Positions 19,560 to 27,889 of a stretch of DNA of 64,000 bases are shown piece after piece (positions within the stretch are counted from its first letter, which is position 1; every line of letters begins with the position of its first letter). Location: positions 1,426,001-1,490,000 of the forward strand of contig NZ_BAABBM010000001.1 of the NCBI RefSeq assembly GCF_039537965.1. Reading direction: 5' to 3'. The position numbers and the translations under genes were made by a program. Below the pieces are notes generated by a model. It searched no databases. It was not told the origin of the DNA and saw only the letters and a list, made by a program, of their open reading frames with translations. This DNA comes from Sphingomonas limnosediminicola (GTDB taxonomy: Bacteria > Pseudomonadota > Alphaproteobacteria > Sphingomonadales > Sphingomonadaceae).

Positions 19560-19928
19560 TTACTTCTTCTTGCCCGCGATCGGCTTGGCCTTGCCCTTGC
19601 GGGTACGCGCATTGGTGTGCGTGCGCTGGCCGCGAACCGGGAGGCCCCTGCGATGGCGAAGCCCGCGGTAGCAGGCGAGGTCCATCAGTCGCTTGATGTT
19701 CATCGCGGTCTCACGGCGAAGATCGCCCTCGACCGTGAAGTCCTTGTCGATCGCTTCGCGGATGTGCAGGACTTCCTGGTCGGTCAGGTCCTGAACGCGC
19801 TTCTCGGACGTGATTCCGAGCTGCTCGGTGATCTTCTTGGCCGTCGTGCGGCCAATACCGTGGATGTAGGTCAGCGCGATTTCGACGCGCTTGTTGGTGG
19901 GGATGTTGACCCCGGCAATACGAGCCAT
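19560..19928 (-). CDS. rpsM: 30S ribosomal protein S13
   Basis: 122 residues starting [20 protein letters not shown], with the family signature [19 protein letters not shown] and a lysine-rich tail. First gene of the rpsM-rpsK-rpoA set. The upstream neighbour is a divergent membrane-protein gene instead of secY/adk, so the promoter must lie in the 181 bp between 19929 and 20109. Confidence 0.98.
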   Translation of the reverse strand: MARIAGVNIPTNKRVEIALTYIHGIGRTTAKKITEQLGITSEKRVQDLTDQEVLHIREAIDKDFTVEGDLRRETAMNIKRLMDLACYRGLRHRRGLPVRGQRTHTNARTRKGKAKPIAGKKK

Positions 19929-20109
19929 TCGTTATCCTTCTTCAAGCTCCACAGGGCGCCCGTCGCCCCATCTCGTCGCTTAAAAGTCCCGAAACCTAAC
20001 GAAAAAACCGACGCGCGCACGAATGCGCCGCCGGAACCGGTGGATCGGGATAGAAGGCAAATAGGATTCGCTATTGCGCGAGTCAAGGTGCTGAGGCTCA
20101 AGGGCAAAA

Positions 20110-20544
20110 ATGCACGAACGGAACATCCATCGGCTGTATCAGATCAGTGTCGCGCTGAAGGGGCTTCACGCGCTCGCCGAGATCGCCGGCGGCATCGCGC
20201 TGTCGCTGTTCAGCACCGACGCGATCCTCCGGCTCCTCTATCGCGTCGACCGGCACGACGCCTTCGCCCGTTTTTTCACCCCCAACGAGCACCGCTATTA
20301 CGCATTCTATTTGATCAGCCACGGCCTGGCGAACCTGGTCATCGTCGTCGGCCTGCTGCGCGAGAAGCTGTGGGCCTATCCCGCCACCTTCGCGGTGCTG
20401 AGCCTGTTCATCGCCTATCAGGTGCAACGCTACGTCTACGTGCGCGACCCCGGCCTCATCATCCTGAGCCTGCTCGACGTGATCGTCATGGCCCTCGCCT
20501 GGCACGAGTACCGCCTGGTCAAAAGGATCGTCGGCCTCCGCTGA
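20110..20544 (+). CDS. DUF2127 family membrane protein
   Basis: Small integral membrane protein of 144 residues with about four helices. It has the N-terminal LYQISVALKGLHALAEIAGG typical of DUF2127, then RYYAFYLISHGLANLVIVVGLL and AYPATFAVLSLFIAYQVQRY. Function unknown. It lies 38 bp upstream of ribF and could be co-transcribed with it. Confidence 0.8.
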   Translation: MHERNIHRLYQISVALKGLHALAEIAGGIALSLFSTDAILRLLYRVDRHDAFARFFTPNEHRYYAFYLISHGLANLVIVVGLLREKLWAYPATFAVLSLFIAYQVQRYVYVRDPGLIILSLLDVIVMALAWHEYRLVKRIVGLR

Positions 20545-20582
20545 TTTGCAGCGTCGGCGCGTGGCCGATAAGGCCCCTGCCA

Positions 20583-21509
20583 ATGCAGCGCGCGACCATC
20601 GACGACGTCCCCGACGACCTGAAGGGGAGCATCGTCGCCCTCGGCAACTTCGACGGCTTTCATCTCGGTCACCAAGCGGTGGTCGGACGCGCGGTGCAGC
20701 GCGGCTTCCACGAGCGGCGGAAGGTCATCGTCGCGACGTTCGAGCCGCACCCCGTCCGCTACTTCAAGCCCGACCTCCCGCCCTTTCGCCTCACCACCCT
20801 CGACCAGCGCGAGGAGCTGTTCGCCCACGCCGGCGCCGACGCCATGCTGGTGTTCGAATTCGGCGAGAAGCTGCGCGAGACGAGCGCCGAGGAGTTCGTC
20901 TCCTGGCTGCTCGCCGGCAAGATCGGCGCCGCCGGCGTCGTCACTGGCGACGACTTCAGCTTCGGCAAGGGCCGCACCGGAAACGTCGAGACGCTGCGCA
21001 CGCTCGGTGCTCATTCCGGAATCATCGCCGAAGCCGTCGCGCCCGTCCTCGTCGACGGCGAGCGCGTCTCCTCCGGACGCATTCGTGACTCGCTGAAAGG
21101 CGGCGACATCGGCCACGCCACCCACCTCCTCAGCCGCGACTTCGCGATCGAGGACATCGTCCAGAAGGGCGACCAGCGCGGCCGCCAGCTCGGCTATCCG
21201 ACTGCCAACCTCGTCCTCGGCGACTATCTCCGCCCGAAGTACGGCATCTACGCCGTCCGCGTGACCCTCGACGACGGCAGCGAGCACCCAGGCGTCGCCA
21301 GTCTCGGCGTCCGCCCCACCTTCACTCCGCCGCAGGAGCTGCTCGAGGCCCACCTCTTCAATTTCGACGGCGATCTTTACGGCCGCAAGATCGAGGTCGC
21401 GCTCCACGCCTTCATCCGCGAGGAATTGAAGTTCGATGGCATCGAGCCGCTGATCGCCCATATGAAGGACGACGAGGCCAAGGCGCGGCGCCTGCTCGCG
21501 CTCGACTAA
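20583..21509 (+). CDS. ribF: bifunctional riboflavin kinase/FMN adenylyltransferase
   Basis: Makes FMN and then FAD from riboflavin, 308 residues. The FAD-synthetase domain has GNFDGFHLGHQ (21-31, nucleotidyltransferase HxGH) and the loop FSFGKGRTGN (126-134). The flavokinase domain has GYPTANL (PTAN, 206-209) and the downstream SLGVRPTF segment. I chose ATG 20583 by homology. The frame is open much further upstream, but that part is the shadow of rpsM and DUF2127. ribF-ileS-lspA is a common bacterial order. Confidence 0.95.
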   Translation: MQRATIDDVPDDLKGSIVALGNFDGFHLGHQAVVGRAVQRGFHERRKVIVATFEPHPVRYFKPDLPPFRLTTLDQREELFAHAGADAMLVFEFGEKLRETSAEEFVSWLLAGKIGAAGVVTGDDFSFGKGRTGNVETLRTLGAHSGIIAEAVAPVLVDGERVSSGRIRDSLKGGDIGHATHLLSRDFAIEDIVQKGDQRGRQLGYPTANLVLGDYLRPKYGIYAVRVTLDDGSEHPGVASLGVRPTFTPPQELLEAHLFNFDGDLYGRKIEVALHAFIREELKFDGIEPLIAHMKDDEAKARRLLALD

Positions 21510-21555
21510 TCCCTCACATTTGCAATCTGATGAGTGACCGCTAGAGCCCGCGCCA

Positions 21556-24522
21556 ATGGCCGACGCCCCTGAACAGACCAAGACCGACTACCGCCCGACC
21601 GTCTTCCTGCCCAAGACCGACTTCCCGATGAAGGCCGGCCTGCCGCAGAAGGAGCCGGCGATCGCCGCGCGCTGGGAATCGGAAGGCCTCTACCAGCAGA
21701 TCCGCGCCGCGCGCGAAGGCCGCGAGAAGTTCATCTTCCACGACGGCCCGCCCTACGCCAACGGCGACATCCACATCGGCCACGCGCTCAATCACACGCT
21801 CAAGGACATGGTCGTCCGCACCCAGACCCTGCTCGGCAAGGACGCCCCCTACGTGCCCGGCTGGGACTGTCACGGCCTCCCCATCGAGTGGAAGGTCGAG
21901 GAGCAGTACCGAAAGAAGAAGCTCAACAAGGACGAGGTCCCGGCGAAGGAATTCCGCGCCGAATGCCGCGCCTACGCCCAGCATTGGGTCGATGTTCAGC
22001 GCGAGCAGCTGAAGCGCCTCGGTATCAGCGCGCAGTGGGACAAGCCCTATCTGACGATGGCCTATTTTGCCGAAGGCACGATCGTCTCCGAACTGTTCAA
22101 GTTCGCCGAGAGCGGCCAGCTTTACCGCGGCGCCAAACCGGTGATGTGGTCGCCGGTCGAGAAGACCGCGCTCGCCGAAGCCGAAATCGAATATGAGGAC
22201 ATCACCTCGACCCAGATCGACGTGGCGTTCGAGATCGTCGAGAGCCCGATCCCGGAACTGGTCGGCGCGCATGCGGTCATCTGGACGACAACGCCGTGGA
22301 CGATCCCGGTCAACCAAGGAATCGCTTACGGGCCTGACGTCGAATATGGCATTTACACGTGGGGCGTGGGAGGAACTGACGGATCCGAAACGTCGGCTCG
22401 GGCAGCTCACGATATAGTGGCCGAGGCATTTCCCTGGCTTGCGGAGGCGTCCGGCCTAGTGCTCGCCAGTGACTTGGTTTCAGAAGTCGAAAAGCGCCTG
22501 CAAAAGGCGACCGCCTCAGCTGGCGACGTTGAACTTATATTGGACTCAGATGGGTCGACCTTCAAAGGCTCCGACCTCGCCGGTACCTTCGCCCGCCACC
22601 CAATGCACAAGCTTGGCGGCTTCTTCGCCAAGCCGCGTCCGTTCCTGCCCGGCGACTTCGTTACCACCGACCAAGGCACGGGCCTCGTCCACATGGCGCC
22701 CGACCATGGCGAGGACGATTTCGAACTGTGCAAGGCGAACGGGATCGACCCCGTCTTCGCCGTCGATGCGGGCGGCATGTACCGGCCCGACTGGGCGTGG
22801 CTCGGCGGCCAGGGCAGCGTCATCAACGCCAAGTTCAACGCCCCCGACGGCCCGATCTGTTCGGACCTGCGCGAGGCAGGCGCTCTGCTCGCCTCCAGCG
22901 CGGACTTCGTCCACAGCTACCCGCATTCGTGGCGCTCGAAGGCCAAGGTCATCTACCGCTGCACGCCGCAATGGTTCATCGCGATGGACAAGCCCATCGC
23001 GCAATTTTCGCCGATCACTCGGCCCGAGCAGCGCTGGGAGAATGAAGGCGGCGGGGTCAACCCGGTCGAGGACGAACCGTCGAGCAGCCCGACGCTGCGC
23101 GATCTCGCGATGCGCGCCATCGGCCAGACGCGCTTCGTCCCCGAAAAGGGCCGCAATCGCCTCGGCTCGATGGTCGAAGGCCGCCCCGACTGGGTAATCA
23201 GCCGCCAGCGCGCTTGGGGCGTGCCGATCGCGCTCTTCGTCGAGCGCAAGACCGGCGAGCTGCTTGTCGACCGCGAGGTCAACCAGCGCATCGTCGAGGC
23301 GATCACCGCCAACGGCGTCGACGCCTGGGACCCGACCAACGCCGCCGCCTTCCTCGGAGACGCGCGCAACCCCGACGATTACGAAATGGTCACCGACATT
23401 CTCGATGTCTGGTTCGACAGCGGCTGCACCCATGTTTTCACGCTCGAAAGCGGCCACTGGCCCGAAGAGCGCTGGCCCGCTGACCTCTATCTCGAGGGCT
23501 CCGACCAGCATCGCGGCTGGTTCCAGTCGTCGCTTCTGGAAAGCTGCGGCACCCGCGGCCGAGCACCTTACGACGCGGTCCTGACCCACGGCTTCACGAT
23601 GGACTCAAAGGGCATGAAAATGTCCAAGAGCCTCGGCAACACCGTCAACCCGCTCGACCTGATGAAGGAATATGGCGCCGACATCCTGCGGCTGTGGGCG
23701 CTGTCGGTCGACTTCACCGAGGACCACCGCATCGGCAAGGAAATCCTCGCCGGCGTCGCCGACCAGTACCGCAAGCTCCGCAACACCTTCCGCTATCTGC
23801 TCGGCGCGCTCGACGGGTTCGGCGAGGCTGACCGCCTGACCGACGTCGCTGCCTTCCCGGAGCTGGAGCGCTACATGCTCCACCTCACCGCCGAGCTCGA
23901 CGCCAAGATTCGCCAGGCGGTCGCGGACTTCGACTTCAACACCTATGTCCGCGCGCTGACCGACTTCTGCAACGAGGACCTGTCGGCCTTCTATTTCGAT
24001 ATCCGCAAGGATGTCCTCTATTGCGAGACGAACCCGCAGACAGGGTTCGAAACCGACAAGCGCCGCGCCTACCGCACCGTCCTCGACACCCTGTTCCATT
24101 CCCTCGTTCGCTGGCTCGCGCCCGTGCTCGTGTTCACGAGCGAGGAAGTATGGGGCACGCGCTATCCGGAAGCCGGCTCGGTGCACCTCCTGGTGTGGCC
24201 GGAAATCCCGCAGGTCGGCGCCGACGACATGAAATGGGCCAGGCTGCGCGAACTTCGCGCCTCGGTGACCGAAGCGATCGAGCCCATGCGGCGCGACAAG
24301 ATCGTCGGATCCAGCCTCGAAGCCGAAGTCACGCTGCCTGACCTTCCGGCCTCGCCCGAAGAACTGGCCGAGCTGTTCATCGTCTCGGCCGTTCGCCAAG
24401 GCGACGCGTTCGGGGTGACCAAGACCGAAAATCACAAATGCGGCCGCTGCTGGCGCTTCCTTCCCGAAGTGAAGGCCGACGGCGAGCTCGACCATCGCTG
24501 CGAGGAAGTCCTGAATGCTTAA
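21556..24522 (+). CDS. ileS: isoleucine--tRNA ligase
   Basis: Class I aminoacyl-tRNA synthetase, 988 residues, with HIGH at 73-76 and KMSKS at 688-692. The CP1 editing domain includes TTTPWTIP and GTGLVHMAPDHGEDDF. Within it, residues ~275-335 hold an extra stretch (GSETSARAAHDIVAEAF to VELILDSDGS) whose codons are less GC-rich at third positions than the surroundings. The C-terminal zinc site shows CGRC, but the second pair reads DHRCEEV with only one cysteine, so one of four ligands is missing or replaced by the adjacent His. Four bases beyond its stop the frame enters an apparently non-coding 129-bp spacer before lspA. Confidence 0.95.
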   Translation: MADAPEQTKTDYRPTVFLPKTDFPMKAGLPQKEPAIAARWESEGLYQQIRAAREGREKFIFHDGPPYANGDIHIGHALNHTLKDMVVRTQTLLGKDAPYVPGWDCHGLPIEWKVEEQYRKKKLNKDEVPAKEFRAECRAYAQHWVDVQREQLKRLGISAQWDKPYLTMAYFAEGTIVSELFKFAESGQLYRGAKPVMWSPVEKTALAEAEIEYEDITSTQIDVAFEIVESPIPELVGAHAVIWTTTPWTIPVNQGIAYGPDVEYGIYTWGVGGTDGSETSARAAHDIVAEAFPWLAEASGLVLASDLVSEVEKRLQKATASAGDVELILDSDGSTFKGSDLAGTFARHPMHKLGGFFAKPRPFLPGDFVTTDQGTGLVHMAPDHGEDDFELCKANGIDPVFAVDAGGMYRPDWAWLGGQGSVINAKFNAPDGPICSDLREAGALLASSADFVHSYPHSWRSKAKVIYRCTPQWFIAMDKPIAQFSPITRPEQRWENEGGGVNPVEDEPSSSPTLRDLAMRAIGQTRFVPEKGRNRLGSMVEGRPDWVISRQRAWGVPIALFVERKTGELLVDREVNQRIVEAITANGVDAWDPTNAAAFLGDARNPDDYEMVTDILDVWFDSGCTHVFTLESGHWPEERWPADLYLEGSDQHRGWFQSSLLESCGTRGRAPYDAVLTHGFTMDSKGMKMSKSLGNTVNPLDLMKEYGADILRLWALSVDFTEDHRIGKEILAGVADQYRKLRNTFRYLLGALDGFGEADRLTDVAAFPELERYMLHLTAELDAKIRQAVADFDFNTYVRALTDFCNEDLSAFYFDIRKDVLYCETNPQTGFETDKRRAYRTVLDTLFHSLVRWLAPVLVFTSEEVWGTRYPEAGSVHLLVWPEIPQVGADDMKWARLRELRASVTEAIEPMRRDKIVGSSLEAEVTLPDLPASPEELAELFIVSAVRQGDAFGVTKTENHKCGRCWRFLPEVKADGELDHRCEEVLNA

Positions 24523-24651
24523 GCTATGGCTGTCCTACAGGGCGGCATCCGTGCATGCTGCCAGCAATCGCCGGACAACGTCGCGTTCGGAACCGGAAGT
24601 CAGAAACATGCGCGTCACTGCGAACATCGGGAACATCCGCGGGGCAGCGGC

Positions 24652-25152
24652 ATGAATTTCCGCTCCGGATATTTCGTTGCGCTGATCGTGTTTGCGCTCG
24701 ACCAGCTCGTGAAGTGGGTCGTCACCGGGTCGCTCGGTATCGACCGCATCGGCGACCAGCTCACTATCACGCCCTTCTTCAACTTTACCTACACCGAAAA
24801 CAACGGCATCTCGCTCGGCCTGTTCAACGCGACGACCGAAGTTGGTCGGTGGATGCTCGTCGCGGTGACCGCTGCTATCGCGCTCGCCGTCGGCGTCTGG
24901 ATCACGCGCGAGAAGAACCGTGTCGACCAAATTGCGCTCGGAATGGTGCTCGGCGGCGCCCTCGGTAACATCCTCGACCGCGTCCGCCACGGCTATGTCA
25001 CCGACTTCGCCGACCTTCATTTTGGCGAATGGCGGCCGTTTTTGATATTCAATGTTGGCGATGCCGCGATTAGCATTGCCGTGGTGATCCTGTTGCTGCG
25101 CGCGTTCCTGACCCGTAAGGAAGGCCCCAAGGAGACAATCGAACATGCGTAA
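24652..25152 (+). CDS. lspA: signal peptidase II (lipoprotein signal peptidase)
   Basis: Aspartyl protease of the inner membrane that cleaves prolipoproteins before the lipid-modified Cys. 166 residues and four helices. The catalytic aspartates lie in VTDFADLHF (~118-121) and FNVGDAAIS (Asp137). TENNGISLGLF is the family's N-x-G-x-(A/S) segment. I chose ATG 24652. The frame extends 42 residues upstream, but that part has no membrane or family character. Overlaps the next gene by 8 bp. Several lipoproteins in this window are its likely substrates. Confidence 0.92.
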   Translation: MNFRSGYFVALIVFALDQLVKWVVTGSLGIDRIGDQLTITPFFNFTYTENNGISLGLFNATTEVGRWMLVAVTAAIALAVGVWITREKNRVDQIALGMVLGGALGNILDRVRHGYVTDFADLHFGEWRPFLIFNVGDAAISIAVVILLLRAFLTRKEGPKETIEHA

Positions 25153-25543
25153 AGTCTTTGCCGTCGCTGTCGTGCTGGCCGCCGCCGCTACCGTTGGCGC
25201 ATGCGCCCACAAGCAGACGCCGGACGAATTTGCGGTCGCGCGCAATGCGCCTTTGATCGTGCCACCGGACTTCAACCTCGCGCCGCCGGTCGCCGGCACC
25301 GCCGGAATCAGCGCGGGCGAAGCGCAACAGCAGGCGATCGACGCCTTGTTCGGCGGCCCGGCGCCGCGCCCGCTTGGCGAGATGAGCATGCTTGACGTCG
25401 CCGGCCGCGATAGCGCGCAGCTCGGCATCCGCTCGACCGTCCGCGATCCCAACACGCGCGTCGTCGACAAGGGGCCGATGACCGTGACGATCCTCAATGC
25501 GCCGCAGGCCGATTCCAGTCTCGCCTCGGCGCAGGCGCAATAA
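25145..25543 (+). CDS. DUF3035 lipoprotein
   Basis: Predicted lipoprotein of 132 residues with a signal peptide and lipobox VGAC (Cys20). The mature part has the DUF3035 core PDEFAVARNAPLIVPPDFNLAPP. Function unknown. It regularly follows lspA in alphaproteobacteria, and here the reading frames overlap by 8 bp, so the processing enzyme and this substrate are translationally linked. Confidence 0.85.
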   Translation: MRKVFAVAVVLAAAATVGACAHKQTPDEFAVARNAPLIVPPDFNLAPPVAGTAGISAGEAQQQAIDALFGGPAPRPLGEMSMLDVAGRDSAQLGIRSTVRDPNTRVVDKGPMTVTILNAPQADSSLASAQAQ

Positions 25544-25596
25544 CCAGCTATAGTAACGCGTTCATCCATTCAGCGGGGCACAACCTTAGGATTTTG

Positions 25597-26148
25597 ATGG
25601 CCGAAGAAAGTCTCACCGCACGCCTCGCAGAGGTGGAATCCATGCTCGACCGGTCGCGCCGGCGCTTCGAAGAAGGCGTCCGGCTGGTCGAGGACGCTCA
25701 CCGCATTCTCGCCGACCTGCAGCAGGCGCTGATCGGTAGCCCGCGCAGCATCTCGCCGGAGGACAGCGAGGAAGCGGCGTCGCGGTTGCTGTCGTCGCTC
25801 AAGGCGACCGGCGGCGAAATGCCCGAAAGCCTTTGCGGCGGCCGCCTGTCGGTCGACCAGGTGCAGCGCCTGATCCGCATCGACGGCCATCCGATCGGGA
25901 TCACCGAGATGGAATATCGCGTGCTCGAGCTGCTGGCTTTCGCGCGCAACAATGTCGTCACCCGCGCGATGCTCCTGAAGCATCTCTATCGCCGCGCCGA
26001 CGACCAGCCGCAGCCCAAGATCATCGACGTCTTCATCTCCAAGCTCCGCAAGAAGCTCCGCAATGCGAGCGGCGGCGCCGAGTTCATCGAGACGATTCCG
26101 CAGCGCGGCTGGATTCTTCGCGACATCGACGAAAAGAGCGGCGCCTAA
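25597..26148 (+). CDS. receiver-less CtrA-like winged-helix transcription regulator
   Basis: Protein of 183 residues. The N-terminal ~45 residues form a probable coiled coil (LAEVESMLDRSRRRFEEGVRLVEDAH). A variable linker leads into an OmpR/PhoB-type winged helix (about 88-178) that is strikingly CtrA-like: ITEMEYRVLELLAFARNNVV, LLKHLYRRADD, KIIDVFISKLRKKLRNASGG, FIETIPQRGWILRDID. The receiver domain of CtrA is missing altogether, so activity cannot be set by aspartate phosphorylation. The coiled coil may provide dimerisation. A TTG precedes the ATG at 25597; I take the ATG. A near-consensus CtrA box follows the gene. Confidence 0.8.
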   Translation: MAEESLTARLAEVESMLDRSRRRFEEGVRLVEDAHRILADLQQALIGSPRSISPEDSEEAASRLLSSLKATGGEMPESLCGGRLSVDQVQRLIRIDGHPIGITEMEYRVLELLAFARNNVVTRAMLLKHLYRRADDQPQPKIIDVFISKLRKKLRNASGGAEFIETIPQRGWILRDIDEKSGA

Positions 26149-26167
26149 GCGCTTCGACCGTCAGGTT

Positions 26168-26182
26168 TTAAACATTTGTTAG
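26168..26182. promoter_or_regulatory. near-consensus CtrA-type box TTAA-N7-TTAG
   Basis: TTAA (26168-26171), seven bases, then TTAG (26179-26182). The alphaproteobacterial CtrA site is TTAA-N7-TTAA, so this is one mismatch away. It lies 20 bp downstream of the CtrA-like gene and 24 bp upstream of the next ATG. Confidence 0.4.
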
Positions 26183-26206
26183 CCCTGCTCCGGTTAGCCC
26201 GGAGCA

Positions 26207-26566
26207 ATGCTGCACCTGTTTCCAGATCCAGCGTTTGAGCCGACGTCGGAGCCCTATTCAGAGGCCGTGTCGCGGCTGGCGAGCGTTCGCCACGCGTTGC
26301 GGCTCGTCGATCCGTTCGCCGGTGGCCCAGCCTCGGATGCCGAGAACGACCTCGACGTCGCGGCTCACTGGGGTTCGGCAGGCGAGGCAAAGCGCCGCTG
26401 GTTCGACAAGAGCTCGGCTCGGCTCGTCGGTGCCACCGCTGCCGGCGTCGAGGCCCTGCTCGAGGAACGCCAAGCTGGTCGTGCGCCTCACGCCGAAGCG
26501 AGCCGTGAGCTGGTCGCGCAAATCCAGCGCGAGCTCGCCGAAGTCTCCCGGCTGATTCTCGCTTAA
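26207..26566 (+). CDS. conserved hypothetical protein
   Basis: Soluble protein of 119 residues, acidic N-half and helical C-half (LVAQIQRELAEVSRLILA at the end). No domain recognised. GGAG lies close to the ATG. It shares a TTAA tetranucleotide with the convergent sseA, so that both stop codons overlap. Its position under a CtrA-like box suggests cell-cycle-linked control, which is inference. Confidence 0.6.
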   Translation: MLHLFPDPAFEPTSEPYSEAVSRLASVRHALRLVDPFAGGPASDAENDLDVAAHWGSAGEAKRRWFDKSSARLVGATAAGVEALLEERQAGRAPHAEASRELVAQIQRELAEVSRLILA

Positions 26567-27396
26567 GCGGGACCGATCGCCTTCGGGGTCGCCGGATCGG
26601 CACCCCACTCGCTCCAGCTGCCGTCGTACAGCCGCACCGAATCGTTGCCGAGCAAGTGCGCCGCAAAGATCAGACTGTTGGCCGTCACGCCCGACCCGCA
26701 AGTCGCGATGAACGGCTGCTGAGGGTCCGCTCCAGCCTCCGCAAAGAGCCGCTGGATTTCGTCCTTCGACTTGAACGTGCCGTCCTCGTTGTAGAGCGCC
26801 GCAAACGGCAGGTTCCGAGCACCCGGAATATGACCTGCACCAACCGCCGGTCTCGGATCGGCCTCGCTCCCCTCGAACCGTGCCTTGCCCCGCGCATCGA
26901 TGAATAGATCAGGAATGCCGGCGAGAATTTGCTGCTTGGTCACGACTTCCGACCGATCCTCTTCGGCATCGAACATCGCCGGCCGGTGAGCGGGCTCCCC
27001 GTTCTCCGTCGGGCGGCCCTCCGCAAGCCACTTCCCGAATCCACCATCCAGAATTGCCACATGCCGTGCGCCGAAATGCCGGAACATGAACCAGCCCCGC
27101 ACCGCGTTCCGCGTCGCCGAATGATCGTAGACGACGATCCGGTCTTCGCGACCGACGCCGATCCGCTCCATCGCCTCGCCGAACACCTCGGCGCTCGGAA
27201 GCATATGCGGCGCAGGATTGGACCGGTCGCTGACCTCGTCGATGTCGAGGAATCGGGCGCCCGGTATATGTTGATCGAGGAACTCAGCCCGGCCGCTCCG
27301 GCCGGTGGAAGGCATATGCCAGCTGGCGTCCACCACGACGAGGTCAGGCTCGCCCAGATGCTCCGCCAGCCATTCGGTTGAGACCAGTGAGTCCAT
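26563..27396 (-). CDS. sseA: 3-mercaptopyruvate sulfurtransferase
   Basis: Two-rhodanese-domain enzyme of 277 residues transferring sulfur from 3-mercaptopyruvate to thiol acceptors or cyanide. The N-terminal inactive rhodanese domain has VVVDASWHMP and HIPGARFLDID. The C-terminal active domain has FIDARGKARFEG and the catalytic loop CGSGVTA; the S-G-V-T variant fits mercaptopyruvate rather than thiosulfate specificity. Confidence 0.92.
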   Translation of the reverse strand: MDSLVSTEWLAEHLGEPDLVVVDASWHMPSTGRSGRAEFLDQHIPGARFLDIDEVSDRSNPAPHMLPSAEVFGEAMERIGVGREDRIVVYDHSATRNAVRGWFMFRHFGARHVAILDGGFGKWLAEGRPTENGEPAHRPAMFDAEEDRSEVVTKQQILAGIPDLFIDARGKARFEGSEADPRPAVGAGHIPGARNLPFAALYNEDGTFKSKDEIQRLFAEAGADPQQPFIATCGSGVTANSLIFAAHLLGNDSVRLYDGSWSEWGADPATPKAIGPA

Positions 27397-27442
27397 GGCG
27401 CAAGGATAGGCTTAACCGGCGTCCCCTGCTAGCTAGCCGCCG

Positions 27443-27889
27443 ATGGAAACGCGTCACCTAGGCCAGCCCAGCGCCCTGCCCGCCTCGCCCGAAGAGGCGG
27501 TTCTCGACTATGTGCCGAACCCGAGGCCCGGCACGCTTTACCTCGTCCGCTTTGCGGCGCCGGAGTTCACATCGCTGTGCCCAGTGACCGGCCAGCCCGA
27601 CTTTGCGCATCTCGTCATCGATTATGTGCCAGCCGATACGATCGTCGAGAGCAAGAGCCTTAAGCTTTTCCTCGGTTCTTTCCGCAATCATTGCGGTTTC
27701 CATGAGGACGTCACGGTCGGGATCGGGCAACGGTTGATGGATGAGATGAAGCCGCAATGGCTGCGCATCGGCGGATACTGGTATCCCCGCGGTGGCATGC
27801 CGATCGACGTCTTCTGGCAGTCCGGCCCGCCGCCCGAGGGGTTGTGGCTGCCGGACCAGGGCGTGGCGTCCTATCGAGGGCGCGGCTGA
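27443..27889 (+). CDS. queF: NADPH-dependent 7-cyano-7-deazaguanine reductase
   Basis: Reduces preQ0 to preQ1 in queuosine biosynthesis. 148 residues, the short unimodular form. It has the thioimide-forming cysteine in [11 protein letters not shown] (Cys46, with Asp53) and the family motif [20 protein letters not shown] (69-88). Immediately followed, with no gap, by the PanE-like gene. Confidence 0.95.
   Translation: METRHLGQPSALPASPEEAVLDYVPNPRPGTLYLVRFAAPEFTSLCPVTGQPDFAHLVIDYVPADTIVESKSLKLFLGSFRNHCGFHEDVTVGIGQRLMDEMKPQWLRIGGYWYPRGGMPIDVFWQSGPPPEGLWLPDQGVASYRGRG

Noticed and set aside
19617..20582. Possible long N-terminal extension of RibF
   Set aside because: The extension is antisense to rpsM and in another frame of the DUF2127 gene; the family start matches ATG 20583.
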